Assembly: GCA_021234155.1 (NCBI GenBank)
Contig: JAJEKV010000251.1
Location: 250,001-314,000, forward strand
Length of the DNA: 64,000 nt
Source of the DNA: Isoetes taiwanensis
Taxonomy: Eukaryota > Streptophyta > Lycopodiopsida > Isoetales > Isoetaceae
Reading direction: 5' to 3'
Under the pieces are notes generated by a model. That model searched no databases and had not been told where the DNA came from. It was given only the letters and a program-made list of their open reading frames with translations. Position 1 is the stretch's first letter. Each line of letters opens with the position of its first letter. A program made the translations under genes and the position numbers. Below, one piece after another: positions 12,064 through 21,828 of this stretch.

Positions 12064-12129
12064 ATGCAATGGGATGAAAATTAGCTGTCTAAGAACATGC
12101 AATGGGATGAAAATTAGCTGTCTAAGAAC
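12064..12129. repeat. Exact 33-bp tandem duplication
   Basis: Two identical adjacent copies beginning ATGCAATGGGATGAAAA start at 12064 and 12097. They sit just before the large tandem array. Confidence 0.85.
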
Positions 12130-12187
12130 TAGAACATTCATACAATGGTGCAAGTCAGATCTGAATAACTAATACAAAATGGTTTTG

Positions 12188-14095
12188 CAGTTAGAAAAAC
12201 AGATAAGAACGTCCACGATAGTGTCTGTTCTACTGCAGGTTGCTGATGATAGATTCTGCATTGTCTATGTACATGTCCAAAATGTACGTTTAAAGGTCAT
12301 TGGATTCTAAAAAGTAGGATCATTAGATCAGGTCGTTAAACACACAGCAAACTCTACACAGGATAAATGAACTACTCGTTCACTTTTGTAAAGATGGACT
12401 GGAAATAAAGCTGATGAGGCAAGCACTGGAGGAAGAAAAGCAGAAATAAACCATGGTAAAAGCAGAAAGAAATTTACATTGCCAAGAGCTCAGCAAAAAA
12501 AGGAGATTTGCACATAAAACACATAGATGCAGAAAGGGAAGAACAATCTGCACGGATTTCAGGACTTTCCACTCCAGTAAGAAAAATGTGCCATCTTATA
12601 AAATGAAAATAGTTTACCTCGCTGTGTTGACTAGTGAGCCTCGTTTGCGCCAAGTCTCTCTGAAGCGCTTATCTGTATTATTCAGTATATGTTTTTGAAA
12701 TCTGTATCAGCGCCTATTTAGAATTTTATTGAGCTGCACATAATGCAAAGATTACCTGGGGGTATTTACTTTGATTACCAGCGGATGCAAAGATACATTT
12801 GCTCTGATTCTTTCTCATAACAAGCAGTTAGAAAAACAGATAAGGAACGTCCACGATAGTGTCTGTTCTACTGCAAGGTTCTTGAGGATAGATTCTGCAT
12901 TGTCTATGTACATGTCCAAAATGTACGTTTAAAGGTCACTGGATTCTAAAAAGTAGGATCATTAGATCAGGTCGTTAAACACAGAGCAAACTCTACACAG
13001 GATAAATGAACTATTCGTTCACTTTTGTAAAGATGGACTGGAAATAAAGCTGATGAGGCAAGCACCGGAGGAAGAAAAGCAGAAATAAACTATGGTAAAA
13101 GCAAAAAGAAATTTACATTGCTAAGAGCTCAGCAAAAAAAGGAGATTTGCACATAAAACACATAGATGCAGAAAGGGAAGAACAATCTGCACAGATTTCA
13201 GGACTTTCCACTGCAGTAAGAAAAATGTGCCATCTTATAAAGTGAAAATGGTTTACCTCGCTGTGTTGACTAGTGAGCCTCATTTGCGCCAAGTCTCTCT
13301 GAAGTTATCTGTATTATTCAGTATATATTTTTGAAATCTGTATCAGCGCCTATTTAGAATTTTATTGAGCTGCACATAATGCAAAGATTACTTGGGGGTA
13401 TTTACTCTGATTACCAGCGGAGGCAAAGATCCATTTGCTCTGATTCTTTCTCATAACAAGCAGTTAGAAAAGAGATAAGGAACGTCCACGATAGTGTCTG
13501 TTCTACTGCAAGGTTCTTGAGGATAGATTCTGCATTGTCTATGTACATGTCCAAAATGTACGTTTAAAGGTCACTGGATTCTAAAAAGTAGGATCATTGG
13601 ATCAGGTCGTTAAACACACAGCAAACTCTACACAGGATAAATGAACTATTCGTTCGCTTTTGTAAAGACGGACTGGAAATAAAGCTGATGAGGCAAGCAC
13701 TGGAGGAAGAAAATCAGAAATAAACCATGGTAAAAGCAGAAAGAAATTTACATTGCTAAGAGCTCAGCAAAAAAAGGAGATTTGCACATAAAACACATAG
13801 ATGCAGAAAGGGAAGAACAATCTGCACAGATTTCAGGACTTTCCACTGCAGTAAGAAAAATGTGCCATCTTATAAAATGAAAATAGTTTACCTCGCTGTG
13901 TTGACTAGTGAGCCTCGTTTGCGCCAAGTCTCTCTAAGCGCTTATCTGCATTATTCAGTATATGTTTTTGAAATCTGTATCAGCGTCTATTTAGAATTTT
14001 ATTGAGCTGCACATAATACAAAGATTACCTGAGAATATTTACTCTGATACCAGCGGAGGCAAAGATCCATTTGCTCTGATTCTTGCTCATAACAA
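12188..14095 (+). repeat. Three tandem ~636-bp units
   Basis: Units 12188-12824, 12825-13460 and 13461-14095 are near-identical along their whole length. GTCCACGATAGTGTCTG marks them at 12211, 12849 and 13484 (spacings 638 and 635). Differences are scattered substitutions and short indels, so the amplification is fairly recent. The same short basic ORF begins at the same relative position in each unit (12453 in the first) and is altered by indels in the later ones, which argues against protein selection. No known element ends flank the block. It lies about 1.2 kb upstream of the intact LINE, so a LINE 5' monomer array is one possible reading. Confidence 0.9.
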
Positions 14096-15027
14096 ATACA
14101 TAGACTGAGAACACGATCTAAGTTATTCTGATCATCATGTCCGTTGTGACCAAAATGCCGCAGAGGCCCAACCTAATGAATGCTCTACAGAATCACGTGC
14201 ATACTGCCTTCTATTCTTCATTCCACACTCAGCCGCTGTTGCTTTGAGCCATAGCCACACCTCATTCTGATCTACCGCCGAAACGATTGCCCTAAAACCC
14301 TAAACTCTCATTTTCTTTACCGTGCATTTTGGCTAAAATACGTTATAATTTTTTCTGGGCCCTTGGATCGTAGCACAATTCGTAGGATATTCTCCCTCCA
14401 CAGATCTGGTTCGCCCATCTAAGGTCTTTTTGGGTCAAACTGGCCCCTATTGACCACTTTTAGGGGCGCTCCTTGACCAAACACCATGGGATAACTCAAA
14501 AGCGGCATATGAATATAGCGGCATAGCATAACTCAAACACGGCATGGCATAACTCAAATACATAACTCAATCCAATGCTCAAACCTCACCTGCAAAGAAT
14601 CCTCGAGTGCTTGGCCTCAACCCAGCGATGCCAGAAACCAAGGAAGGGCAGAACCGGGCATTTCCATCAATCTCTGAAACTGTGTATTTATCTTTCCCTT
14701 TCCTTCTAGTGTAATAGCCAGGGCTTTAATAGCAGTGTAATTTATCTTGCCAGGGCTCTAATAGCTCCCTGCAACCTCCCATGCAAATCCCCTGCCTTTT
14801 CCCCTCTGTTGCAAAATAACTTCGCCCTTCGCACAATCTCACTGCTTCAAGAAACCTCGGCCCTTATTCTTGGTCCATATCTGGCCCAAATCGGCACAAC
14901 AAATGAATCCGCTGACTCAAATCTGGGAATCCACCTGTTTCATGTAGAATAGACTTGTAGAAAATGAATCAAATATGGCGGGGGGAGGCGCTGGCGGGAA
15001 TGGACGTGGGCGCTCAAACCCTAAACC
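14096..15027. other. Noncoding stretch with telo-box motifs
   Basis: CCCTAAAACCCTAAAC lies near 14291 and AAACCCTAAACC near 15017. These telo-box-like motifs are common in plant 5' untranslated regions. No long ORF or element end is visible. Confidence 0.45.
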
Positions 15028-15318
15028 ATGGCCATGAGATATTTCTCCATCCTTGCTGAAGGATCGAAGATCTCGTGTGGGTGGCTAGAGGGAGATGACG
15101 CATCTCTGTGGAGGAATTTGGTGTTCCACCAATTCTTTCCAGATGAACTCTTTCACTCCATTCGTCCCTTCTTTACAGTAGAGGAAGATCTTGAAGTGCA
15201 GGTAATTGAATCTTGGTTAGGGGAGTTTGTAGGGGACAGAAATAGGTCAGCAGCTGGGATTTTCTACCCGTTTTGCTCGTGGTCAGAGAGTAGGATCGTT
15301 GTTAGAGTATTTTCTTGA
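15028..15318 (+). CDS. Unrecognised 96-codon ORF before the LINE
   Basis: ATG 15028 follows a telo-box (AAACCCTAAACC) and a GCC context. The protein has Trp/Phe-rich patches (HQFFPDELFHSIRPFF) and an acidic run, but no family I know. A good donor CAG|GTAATT near 15202 would end a first exon after about 58 residues. It may be a host first exon with the LINE inserted in its first intron, or sequence belonging to the LINE 5' untranslated region. The A run at about 15345 separates it from LINE ORF1. Neither choice can be settled here. Confidence 0.25.
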   Translation: MAMRYFSILAEGSKISCGWLEGDDASLWRNLVFHQFFPDELFHSIRPFFTVEEDLEVQVIESWLGEFVGDRNRSAAGIFYPFCSWSESRIVVRVFS

Positions 15319-15385
15319 CGGAGTAGGGTGGTGCACAAATTATTAAAAAAAAAAAAAAAAGAGGAAAAAGAAAGGAACTAGGGGA

Positions 15386-17530
15386 GTGGAAATGGGAGGG
15401 AAGCCTCTAATGAAGGACGATGGGAATAAAAAAATGGAAGGTGGGGTCGATTTGAAGGGTACCACAGACTCTTCATTGGAATCCGTGCAAGTGTCAGGAG
15501 GGCAGACTCTGGGGTCTGGGAAACAGGGTTTTACAGATTTTGGGACAGTACTAGAAAGGGACTCATGGGAAATAGGGCTGGAAAAGAATTTTCTGCAACT
15601 GTTACGCAAGTTGAGCCATAGAGGACAAGAACAGTTGAAGCACATTCTTGAAGATCTAATCAAGGTGGAACACGGTCAGGCAGCCCGGTGTGTCGCTTTC
15701 GGAGACTTTCTAACTTGGCTTCCAAATATGGTGAATACTCGTACTGGAGCAGGCGTGGGTCCGGTGATCAGGCAGCAGGGAGACGTCCAGCCGATCCTGG
15801 ATTACGCTAATGAGATTCAGAAGGTGGTGAGACGTGAGCTAAAAGATCAACCCGTCCCGGCATGTGTGGGTAAGCTCAAGAACACAGCTGTAGAAAGTAA
15901 ATTAAAATATTTGTCTAGTCTGGGCCTCATTGGCTGTGTCCGGCATGAAGGGGTTAGACTGCAATACCTGAAAGCTGAACTAGAGAAGGAAAAGGATGTT
16001 CTAATTAAAAATCTATATTGGACAAAGTTCCCCTTCTTCATAGTGGAGTGTGAAAACACTCGATCAGCTACCTTGCTCCTAAAAAAGGGGACCATCAACA
16101 GAGCCAACACTCAGATTTTCTTCCAAAAATGGTACCCAGGTTTTGACCCTCAGAATCTAACTGAGCTTTTCCACCCAGCCTGGTCATCTCTGCAAGGCCT
16201 GAACCCCATGTATTGGAATGAGCAGTCTCTGTTCTCACGATTCAAAAACACTGGGAACTATATTGACCTTGAAATCTCACCCGACCGAGCCCCTAGAGTA
16301 TGGGCACAGATCGATCTCTTAAAGCCTGTGCCTGGTAATATTCACTATATAGATTATTTTGGGAATCCCAAAACTCTGAAGCTGGCTTGGAATGGGTTAC
16401 CGGAGCCCTGTGGTATTTGTGGAATCCGGCTCCATGGAGGAGGGATCTGCAAGGGGGTGACAGCAGGGAAACCCAGACACATAGTGGAGCAAGATAAGGA
16501 ACCAGAATGGATAACCCCCAACAAAGGGAAATCCCAGAGAAATCAGGTTACACCGGTTCAGAGACAGAAGAAAAACATAAATGGGAGTGCTAAAAGAAAG
16601 GCAAAGAAACAAAAGGAAAAAGACCTGAAGGAGCAACAGAAATTGGAGAACCAAAGGCAAAAAGAACTGAAGAAACAGTGGCAAAAGAAGGTCAGGTTCC
16701 AAACAGAGGACTCGGGTGTTAAGATTCTCAATAGGGTCAAAGGGAAAGAAATTGTGGACCCTAATGCTCTTGTGGTTACCCCTGCTCATGAGCTTAGAGC
16801 TAAGGTTCTAACCATTGAAGAACCCAATGGTCCCCCAGTAAACGAATATTCGGATTCAGATGACTCGGGGGGGGAATTGTTGGAGCAGGGAGAACCTTCA
16901 AGGTTAATCTCTTCTCCCCCTATCCTTCAACTATTCAAGGATGCCAGTGATATGAATCCTGGTGATGAACAGCAAGAAGGTGTTGAGGAGGGCCTGAGCA
17001 ATAAGCAGAGCAATAAGCAGAAAACTGATATAACAGAGATTCAGAATGTTCTGAGTTTCACCCAGGTTGCTGACTCAATAGAGGGTCGTCTGGCTTCACC
17101 ATTGGTTGAACATCAAGCTCAAGAAGCTCGATTAGACCTTTCAGACCTTTCAGACAATGCAAACAGGATAGTTGATCCAGTAGGAAATCAATTGGATCCA
17201 CCTACTGATGAAGGGGAATCTCAATTGGAACCAGAGGTGATGCCTACAAATATAATGGTAGAGAATCCCCCTGCCTTTGGACAAGAGGCACAGGGGACTC
17301 CCCTATTAGAGGATGACCAAAGGGTCCTATCTTCCTTGGGCCCTGAAATTGAAATTGGGGATACTCCTCAAGGAAAATTCTGGGATGATGGGGACAGCAC
17401 TGATGAGGAAAATATAAAGAATTGTGAGGAGGAGACATTCTTCACTCCTCAGACAACCAAAAAGACAAGACTGAGGAAGGTCTATACTTCAAATCCGTAT
17501 GGGCCAATCACAAGATCCAGGAGGACATGA
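15386..17530 (+). CDS. LINE ORF1 protein (DUF4283 plus zinc knuckle)
   Basis: A 714-residue RNA-binding protein that would coat the LINE transcript. Residues ~205-340 match the DUF4283 pattern of plant L1 ORF1: FFIVEC, then QKWYPGFDP, then a conserved Trp/Tyr segment and DLLKPVP. At ~341 it runs into a CCHC knuckle, CX2CX4HX4C (CGICGIRLHGGGIC). Residues ~385-445 are very rich in Lys, Gln and Arg, a probable coiled, nucleic-acid-binding stretch. The C-terminal third is acidic (Glu/Asp/Pro). The first ATG of the open frame was taken as start. The stop TGA overlaps the ORF2 start codon. Confidence 0.9.
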   Translation: MEMGGKPLMKDDGNKKMEGGVDLKGTTDSSLESVQVSGGQTLGSGKQGFTDFGTVLERDSWEIGLEKNFLQLLRKLSHRGQEQLKHILEDLIKVEHGQAARCVAFGDFLTWLPNMVNTRTGAGVGPVIRQQGDVQPILDYANEIQKVVRRELKDQPVPACVGKLKNTAVESKLKYLSSLGLIGCVRHEGVRLQYLKAELEKEKDVLIKNLYWTKFPFFIVECENTRSATLLLKKGTINRANTQIFFQKWYPGFDPQNLTELFHPAWSSLQGLNPMYWNEQSLFSRFKNTGNYIDLEISPDRAPRVWAQIDLLKPVPGNIHYIDYFGNPKTLKLAWNGLPEPCGICGIRLHGGGICKGVTAGKPRHIVEQDKEPEWITPNKGKSQRNQVTPVQRQKKNINGSAKRKAKKQKEKDLKEQQKLENQRQKELKKQWQKKVRFQTEDSGVKILNRVKGKEIVDPNALVVTPAHELRAKVLTIEEPNGPPVNEYSDSDDSGGELLEQGEPSRLISSPPILQLFKDASDMNPGDEQQEGVEEGLSNKQSNKQKTDITEIQNVLSFTQVADSIEGRLASPLVEHQAQEARLDLSDLSDNANRIVDPVGNQLDPPTDEGESQLEPEVMPTNIMVENPPAFGQEAQGTPLLEDDQRVLSSLGPEIEIGDTPQGKFWDDGDSTDEENIKNCEEETFFTPQTTKKTRLRKVYTSNPYGPITRSRRT

Positions 17531-20500
17531 GGATTGTTACCTGGAATGTAAGGGGTATTAAAGGCCCCCTAAAACGGAAACGTGTCATTATTGCACTAAA
17601 GGAAATGAAGGCTGACATTATCCTCATCCAGGAACATAGGCTCCCCAGTTTTGAGGCCTCAAACCTAGGAAATTGGGTCATGCCCAATGGTGGATCTATC
17701 TGGTCACCTGCAGATGGCACCAAAGGAGGAATCTGCACCATTTGGAACTCCCACTCTTCTTTAGGATCCCACCATCATCATTCTGGTAGATGGCATGTTG
17801 TTTTCCTCCAAATTGGGGAGGAAAAAGTGGGTATAATCAATGTCTATGCATCCACTGACCCTGAGGAAAGAGAGAATCAATGGAGGGACATGGCAGCATG
17901 GATCCCTACAGTGAATGCAGACAGCTGGGTTCTAAGTGGGGATTTTAACAATACTCCACAATGGGATCAAAAGCTTGGCAAAAAACTGAACATGACGAAA
18001 AATGAAAGACTTCAGTGGGAAAAACTCATGACCTTGTTTGTATATCAAGCTCCTTCCTCAGCAAATGTCTATTCATGGAGCAATAAGAGAGATGGTAATG
18101 ACAGGGTCTTCTGTCTTCTTGATAGGTTTTACACAAGAGATGCCAGCTTGTGGCCACATGTGATCATAAATGGTGATTACAGTAATTCTATCTCAGACCA
18201 TTTCCCACAATTCTTGGAGGTTGGGAGTCCAGCTAAAGGAGGAACCAATACCCCCTTTAAATTGAACACTAATCTCCTCAACAATGAAGCTTTCTGTCAG
18301 GATTTCCAGGGCTTCTTCAAGTCCCTTCCCCCTCTGCAGCAAAGTGGATCAATGAAAGGTTATGTCAGCAAAATGAAGCAGATTAAAGATTGGATGAAAA
18401 AGTGGGGCAAGCAGTGGAATGAAAAGATGAAAAAAGAAAAAAGAGACATTTACCTACAGGTCAAGGAGGTCAGACAAACGTTGTTCTCAGATCCTCACAA
18501 CATTACGCTGCATAAAGAGGAAGAAAGCCTGGAAAGGGAAGTTAAGAACATTGAGGAGTCAGAAGTCAGAGGTCTAATAATTAAGAGCAAGTGCATTAAT
18601 ATCAACTGTATGGACAGGTGCAGCTCCAAACTTTTCTTTAAGACAGCCAAGGGAAGGATTATGAACAATGGTATTGTCTCAGTCATGGAGGGAGACCAAA
18701 AAGTATCTGGACAGGAAAACCTATTAGGCTTCTTTCATGACAAATACAAGGAACTGTTTGCTGAAGCCCAGGTGGATAATAATAAACTACAAGAATTCTT
18801 TGATAAGCTTGGACCAGCTGAACTGGCAATTGATGATACAATCTTATTGCAGACACCCTCAACAAACGAGATAGAAAGTGTTCTCAAAGGTATGGCTCAT
18901 GGGAAGAGTCCAGACCCAGATGGGATTCCTCCAGAGTTTTTCATATCTTTCTGGGATATCATGAAGCATGACCTTACCACTTTTATACAAGGAGCCTGGT
19001 CTGCATCAAAGTTGCACCCTGCAATTAATGCTGGTCTGATAGCCCTGATCCCCAAAGTTGATGCACCAGTCTCCTTCTCGGATTGGAGACCAATTTCACT
19101 TACCAACTCTTCATACAAGATTTTAGCCAAGATCCTGGCTAATCGGATCAAAGGGGTCCTCCAAAAGGTAATTAATCTAGTACAGTCAGCCTTTCTACCA
19201 GGGAGAAGTATTCTAGACAATTTTATTGGGGCTCATGAGGGATTACATTGGAATTCTCTTTCCAAGCAAAACTGCATGCTTGTTAAATTGGACTTCAGAC
19301 GAGCCTATGATACAATCAGTTGGAATTTTCTTTATAAGGCTATGGCTCATCTTGGCTTCTCTGAAAATGTCATTAAGAAGGTGCATAGCCTAAATGAGAC
19401 TGGTTGCTCAACTGTCTTAGTAAATGGGACACCCACAGATTTTTTCGAATGTAAAAAAGGAGTCCGACAAGGGTGTCCATTGGCCCCTTACCTCTTTTTA
19501 ATAGTAGCAGAAATGGTCACCAGAGCCACTTTCTCCCTGGTAGCTGCAAAAAAGATCCAGAGCCTTCAACTGCCACAGGAAATGGGAGATTTTGTCATCA
19601 TGCAATATGCCGATGACACATTTGCATTCATCCAAAATGATGGCTCCAGTCTACCAGCCTTTCTACAAATGTTGCAACTTTTTGGAGAAGCCTCGGGAGT
19701 CCTTCTCAATAAAAGTAAAAGTACTATTGTGATGGAAACAGATCAGGGGGAGATACATGGAATTAAAGTTACTGGGCATAAAAATGCCACAAAATTACTA
19801 GGACTCCCCTTGGCAATAAACATGAATCTTCCAGGACTATGGGACTCTATTGTGAATAGAATGAAGAGAAAGATACAGATGTATGCCAAATCATTATCAT
19901 TAGCAGGAAGAGTCGGAATAGTTAATAGTGTGATTGCTAGTACACACATATTCTTCTCTTCGGTTATCATTGCAGATAAAGCCTCTTACAGGAAATTAGA
20001 GACTGCCATGAGAGATTACATCTGGCAAGGGGCAAGAATGGTCTCCTGGGAGAATCTGACATTGCCAAAAAAGGAGGGAGGATTAGAATGCAAAGACCTC
20101 TTCACTCAGGCACAGGCCTTGGCTGCCAAGATAGTTTGGAGAACTCTAAACTCAGACAACCTCTCACCTGCTTTAAAACTGGTAAGATATTGGTTGAGAT
20201 CATCAACTATCTTGGGAGCCCCCTCTCTACCTCATCAACTTCCAGACTCGGCATTCTACCAGCTCAAACCTGCACCTGGCACCTCCAAAATTCTGAAACG
20301 GATCCTTTCTGCGTGGAACTCAGCCTCAACCTGCTTTCGTGCTAGGGATTTGGCCTCTATTGGAGACAGCCATGGTTTCTTCTGGCATCAGGATTTAGTC
20401 AATGAAGATGAGGGGTGCTTGGCCCTAAAGCACCCCCTCAAATATAAGGAATGGAGCCAGGCTGGATTACACACTTTAGGATCCTTGAGATCAAATGGTA

Positions 20501-21612
20501 CTTGCAGAAATTGGAATGAGCTGACCACTTGCCTCTCTGACACTGAAACAAACAGGAAAATTTATAATGTGGTTACTGGCTACTATAGGGAGGAAAGTAG
20601 CACTTCCTCTAACTGGACTTGTGGTGATCAAGGATATAAAGTATCCCAAATCTACAATTTGCTTTTGGACACTGCTCAGCTCAAAGTATGCAGAGTCTGG
20701 AGTTGTCAAAAAAACACAGCAGTTAAAATTGTTAGGCAGGGATGGAAACTCCAGTGTGCAAACAAAGTAATCTTTTTCAGGTGGCTATTGCTCAACCAAA
20801 GCTTGAAAACCAACAGTTATAGAGCCCAAATCGACAGCCAGGTATCTGAATTGTGCCCCTTTGGTTGTGGACAGAGAGAAACGACACCCCATGTCTTTAC
20901 TTGTCCATGGCTGTCCACATTCTGGAAATGGATTCAACCTTTGGTGCAACAGATCCCGACAGATAATACCTCCCTGCTCCATTACCTTGACAATTCCTCA
21001 GCTTTCAAAGGAACCATCAGAGTATTAAGCTGCTGGGCCATATGGAAACACAGAAATGTAGTGGCCATTGAAGGGTCGACCCCAAGCTTAAATGAGCTCA
21101 AAGCCTCCTTTCAAGTCCTCCTAGCAGAGGCTGCTATGGCCCATAGAGCTAAGAGTGGCTTGAAATATGACCGAAATTGGGATTCTTTGGGATCCTTTGA
21201 TGGTTTCTTCCAAATTTTTTCAATTCTATTAATGATTTGGATGCTGTGCTTGACAGAATTTCTGTTGAAGAGGCATCACGCGGGAGGACATGCTCGTGAG
21301 GTGGATCCTGCCACACCCATGCTTTCCACTCATGAAGCTATTGATGCACTGTTCTGGGTCAAGACTGAAGTTATCAGTTGCATTACCTTTGATCGGCTGC
21401 TGGCGGATACAGATATCTGGACATTTAATCAGGAGATTAAGCCATACTTCCTTGCCAAAAAGAAGATACATGAGGATGCACGCGACTCTTGGATAATGCA
21501 CCTGCTAGACTCTACCGGATATGGGCCCAATGAGCTGGATGACTTGATGTTTCTTCATACTGATGAGGCCTATGCTGTTATCACTCTTGATAAGGTCCCA
21601 GATATATTATGA
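17527..21612 (+). CDS. LINE ORF2: endonuclease and reverse transcriptase
   Basis: A 1361-residue protein for target-primed reverse transcription. Residues 1-~240 are an APE-type endonuclease: MRIVTWNVRGIKG, then QEH near 37, GDFNN near 137 and SDHFP near 230. Reverse transcriptase spans ~455-730: an altered SPDPDG block, SDWRPISLTN, LDFRRAYDTISW near 588, GVRQGCPLAP and the catalytic YADD near 694. A zf-RVT-like region with CPFGCG and HVFTCPW lies at ~1035-1145. The last ~120 residues are an unassigned tail. No RNase H domain was recognised. Translation could start by termination-reinitiation at ATGA (17527-17530). Confidence 0.93.
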   Translation: MRIVTWNVRGIKGPLKRKRVIIALKEMKADIILIQEHRLPSFEASNLGNWVMPNGGSIWSPADGTKGGICTIWNSHSSLGSHHHHSGRWHVVFLQIGEEKVGIINVYASTDPEERENQWRDMAAWIPTVNADSWVLSGDFNNTPQWDQKLGKKLNMTKNERLQWEKLMTLFVYQAPSSANVYSWSNKRDGNDRVFCLLDRFYTRDASLWPHVIINGDYSNSISDHFPQFLEVGSPAKGGTNTPFKLNTNLLNNEAFCQDFQGFFKSLPPLQQSGSMKGYVSKMKQIKDWMKKWGKQWNEKMKKEKRDIYLQVKEVRQTLFSDPHNITLHKEEESLEREVKNIEESEVRGLIIKSKCININCMDRCSSKLFFKTAKGRIMNNGIVSVMEGDQKVSGQENLLGFFHDKYKELFAEAQVDNNKLQEFFDKLGPAELAIDDTILLQTPSTNEIESVLKGMAHGKSPDPDGIPPEFFISFWDIMKHDLTTFIQGAWSASKLHPAINAGLIALIPKVDAPVSFSDWRPISLTNSSYKILAKILANRIKGVLQKVINLVQSAFLPGRSILDNFIGAHEGLHWNSLSKQNCMLVKLDFRRAYDTISWNFLYKAMAHLGFSENVIKKVHSLNETGCSTVLVNGTPTDFFECKKGVRQGCPLAPYLFLIVAEMVTRATFSLVAAKKIQSLQLPQEMGDFVIMQYADDTFAFIQNDGSSLPAFLQMLQLFGEASGVLLNKSKSTIVMETDQGEIHGIKVTGHKNATKLLGLPLAINMNLPGLWDSIVNRMKRKIQMYAKSLSLAGRVGIVNSVIASTHIFFSSVIIADKASYRKLETAMRDYIWQGARMVSWENLTLPKKEGGLECKDLFTQAQALAAKIVWRTLNSDNLSPALKLVRYWLRSSTILGAPSLPHQLPDSAFYQLKPAPGTSKILKRILSAWNSASTCFRARDLASIGDSHGFFWHQDLVNEDEGCLALKHPLKYKEWSQAGLHTLGSLRSNGTCRNWNELTTCLSDTETNRKIYNVVTGYYREESSTSSNWTCGDQGYKVSQIYNLLLDTAQLKVCRVWSCQKNTAVKIVRQGWKLQCANKVIFFRWLLLNQSLKTNSYRAQIDSQVSELCPFGCGQRETTPHVFTCPWLSTFWKWIQPLVQQIPTDNTSLLHYLDNSSAFKGTIRVLSCWAIWKHRNVVAIEGSTPSLNELKASFQVLLAEAAMAHRAKSGLKYDRNWDSLGSFDGFFQIFSILLMIWMLCLTEFLLKRHHAGGHAREVDPATPMLSTHEAIDALFWVKTEVISCITFDRLLADTDIWTFNQEIKPYFLAKKKIHEDARDSWIMHLLDSTGYGPNELDDLMFLHTDEAYAVITLDKVPDIL

Positions 21613-21828
21613 GCTAAGGCTTTAACGTTGCTTTGTTAAACACTGAACTCTTGGTTAAAAAGTGTTTTTCTATTTTAGTTATTCCTAGTGGCCATTATAG
21701 GGCCGTTGACAACTTGATGTCAACACTTTTTCCATGGATGGATAATCCTTGGTTTTTTGTATAACTATGTAATCTCATATACAGTAATACAATTTCTGCC
21801 GTTTCCTCAAAAAAAAAAAAAAAAAAAA

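Larger units (their letters stand above)
15340..21828 (+). mobile_element. LINE (plant L1 type), apparently intact
   Basis: ORF1 and ORF2 are both open and overlap by four bases. A ~200-bp 3' untranslated region ends in 20 consecutive A (21809-21828). The 5' limit is uncertain; an A-rich run at 15343-15360 precedes ORF1 and is only a working boundary. No convincing target-site duplication was found. Open frames, intact catalytic motifs and a clean tail indicate a young copy that may still be competent. Confidence 0.9.
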
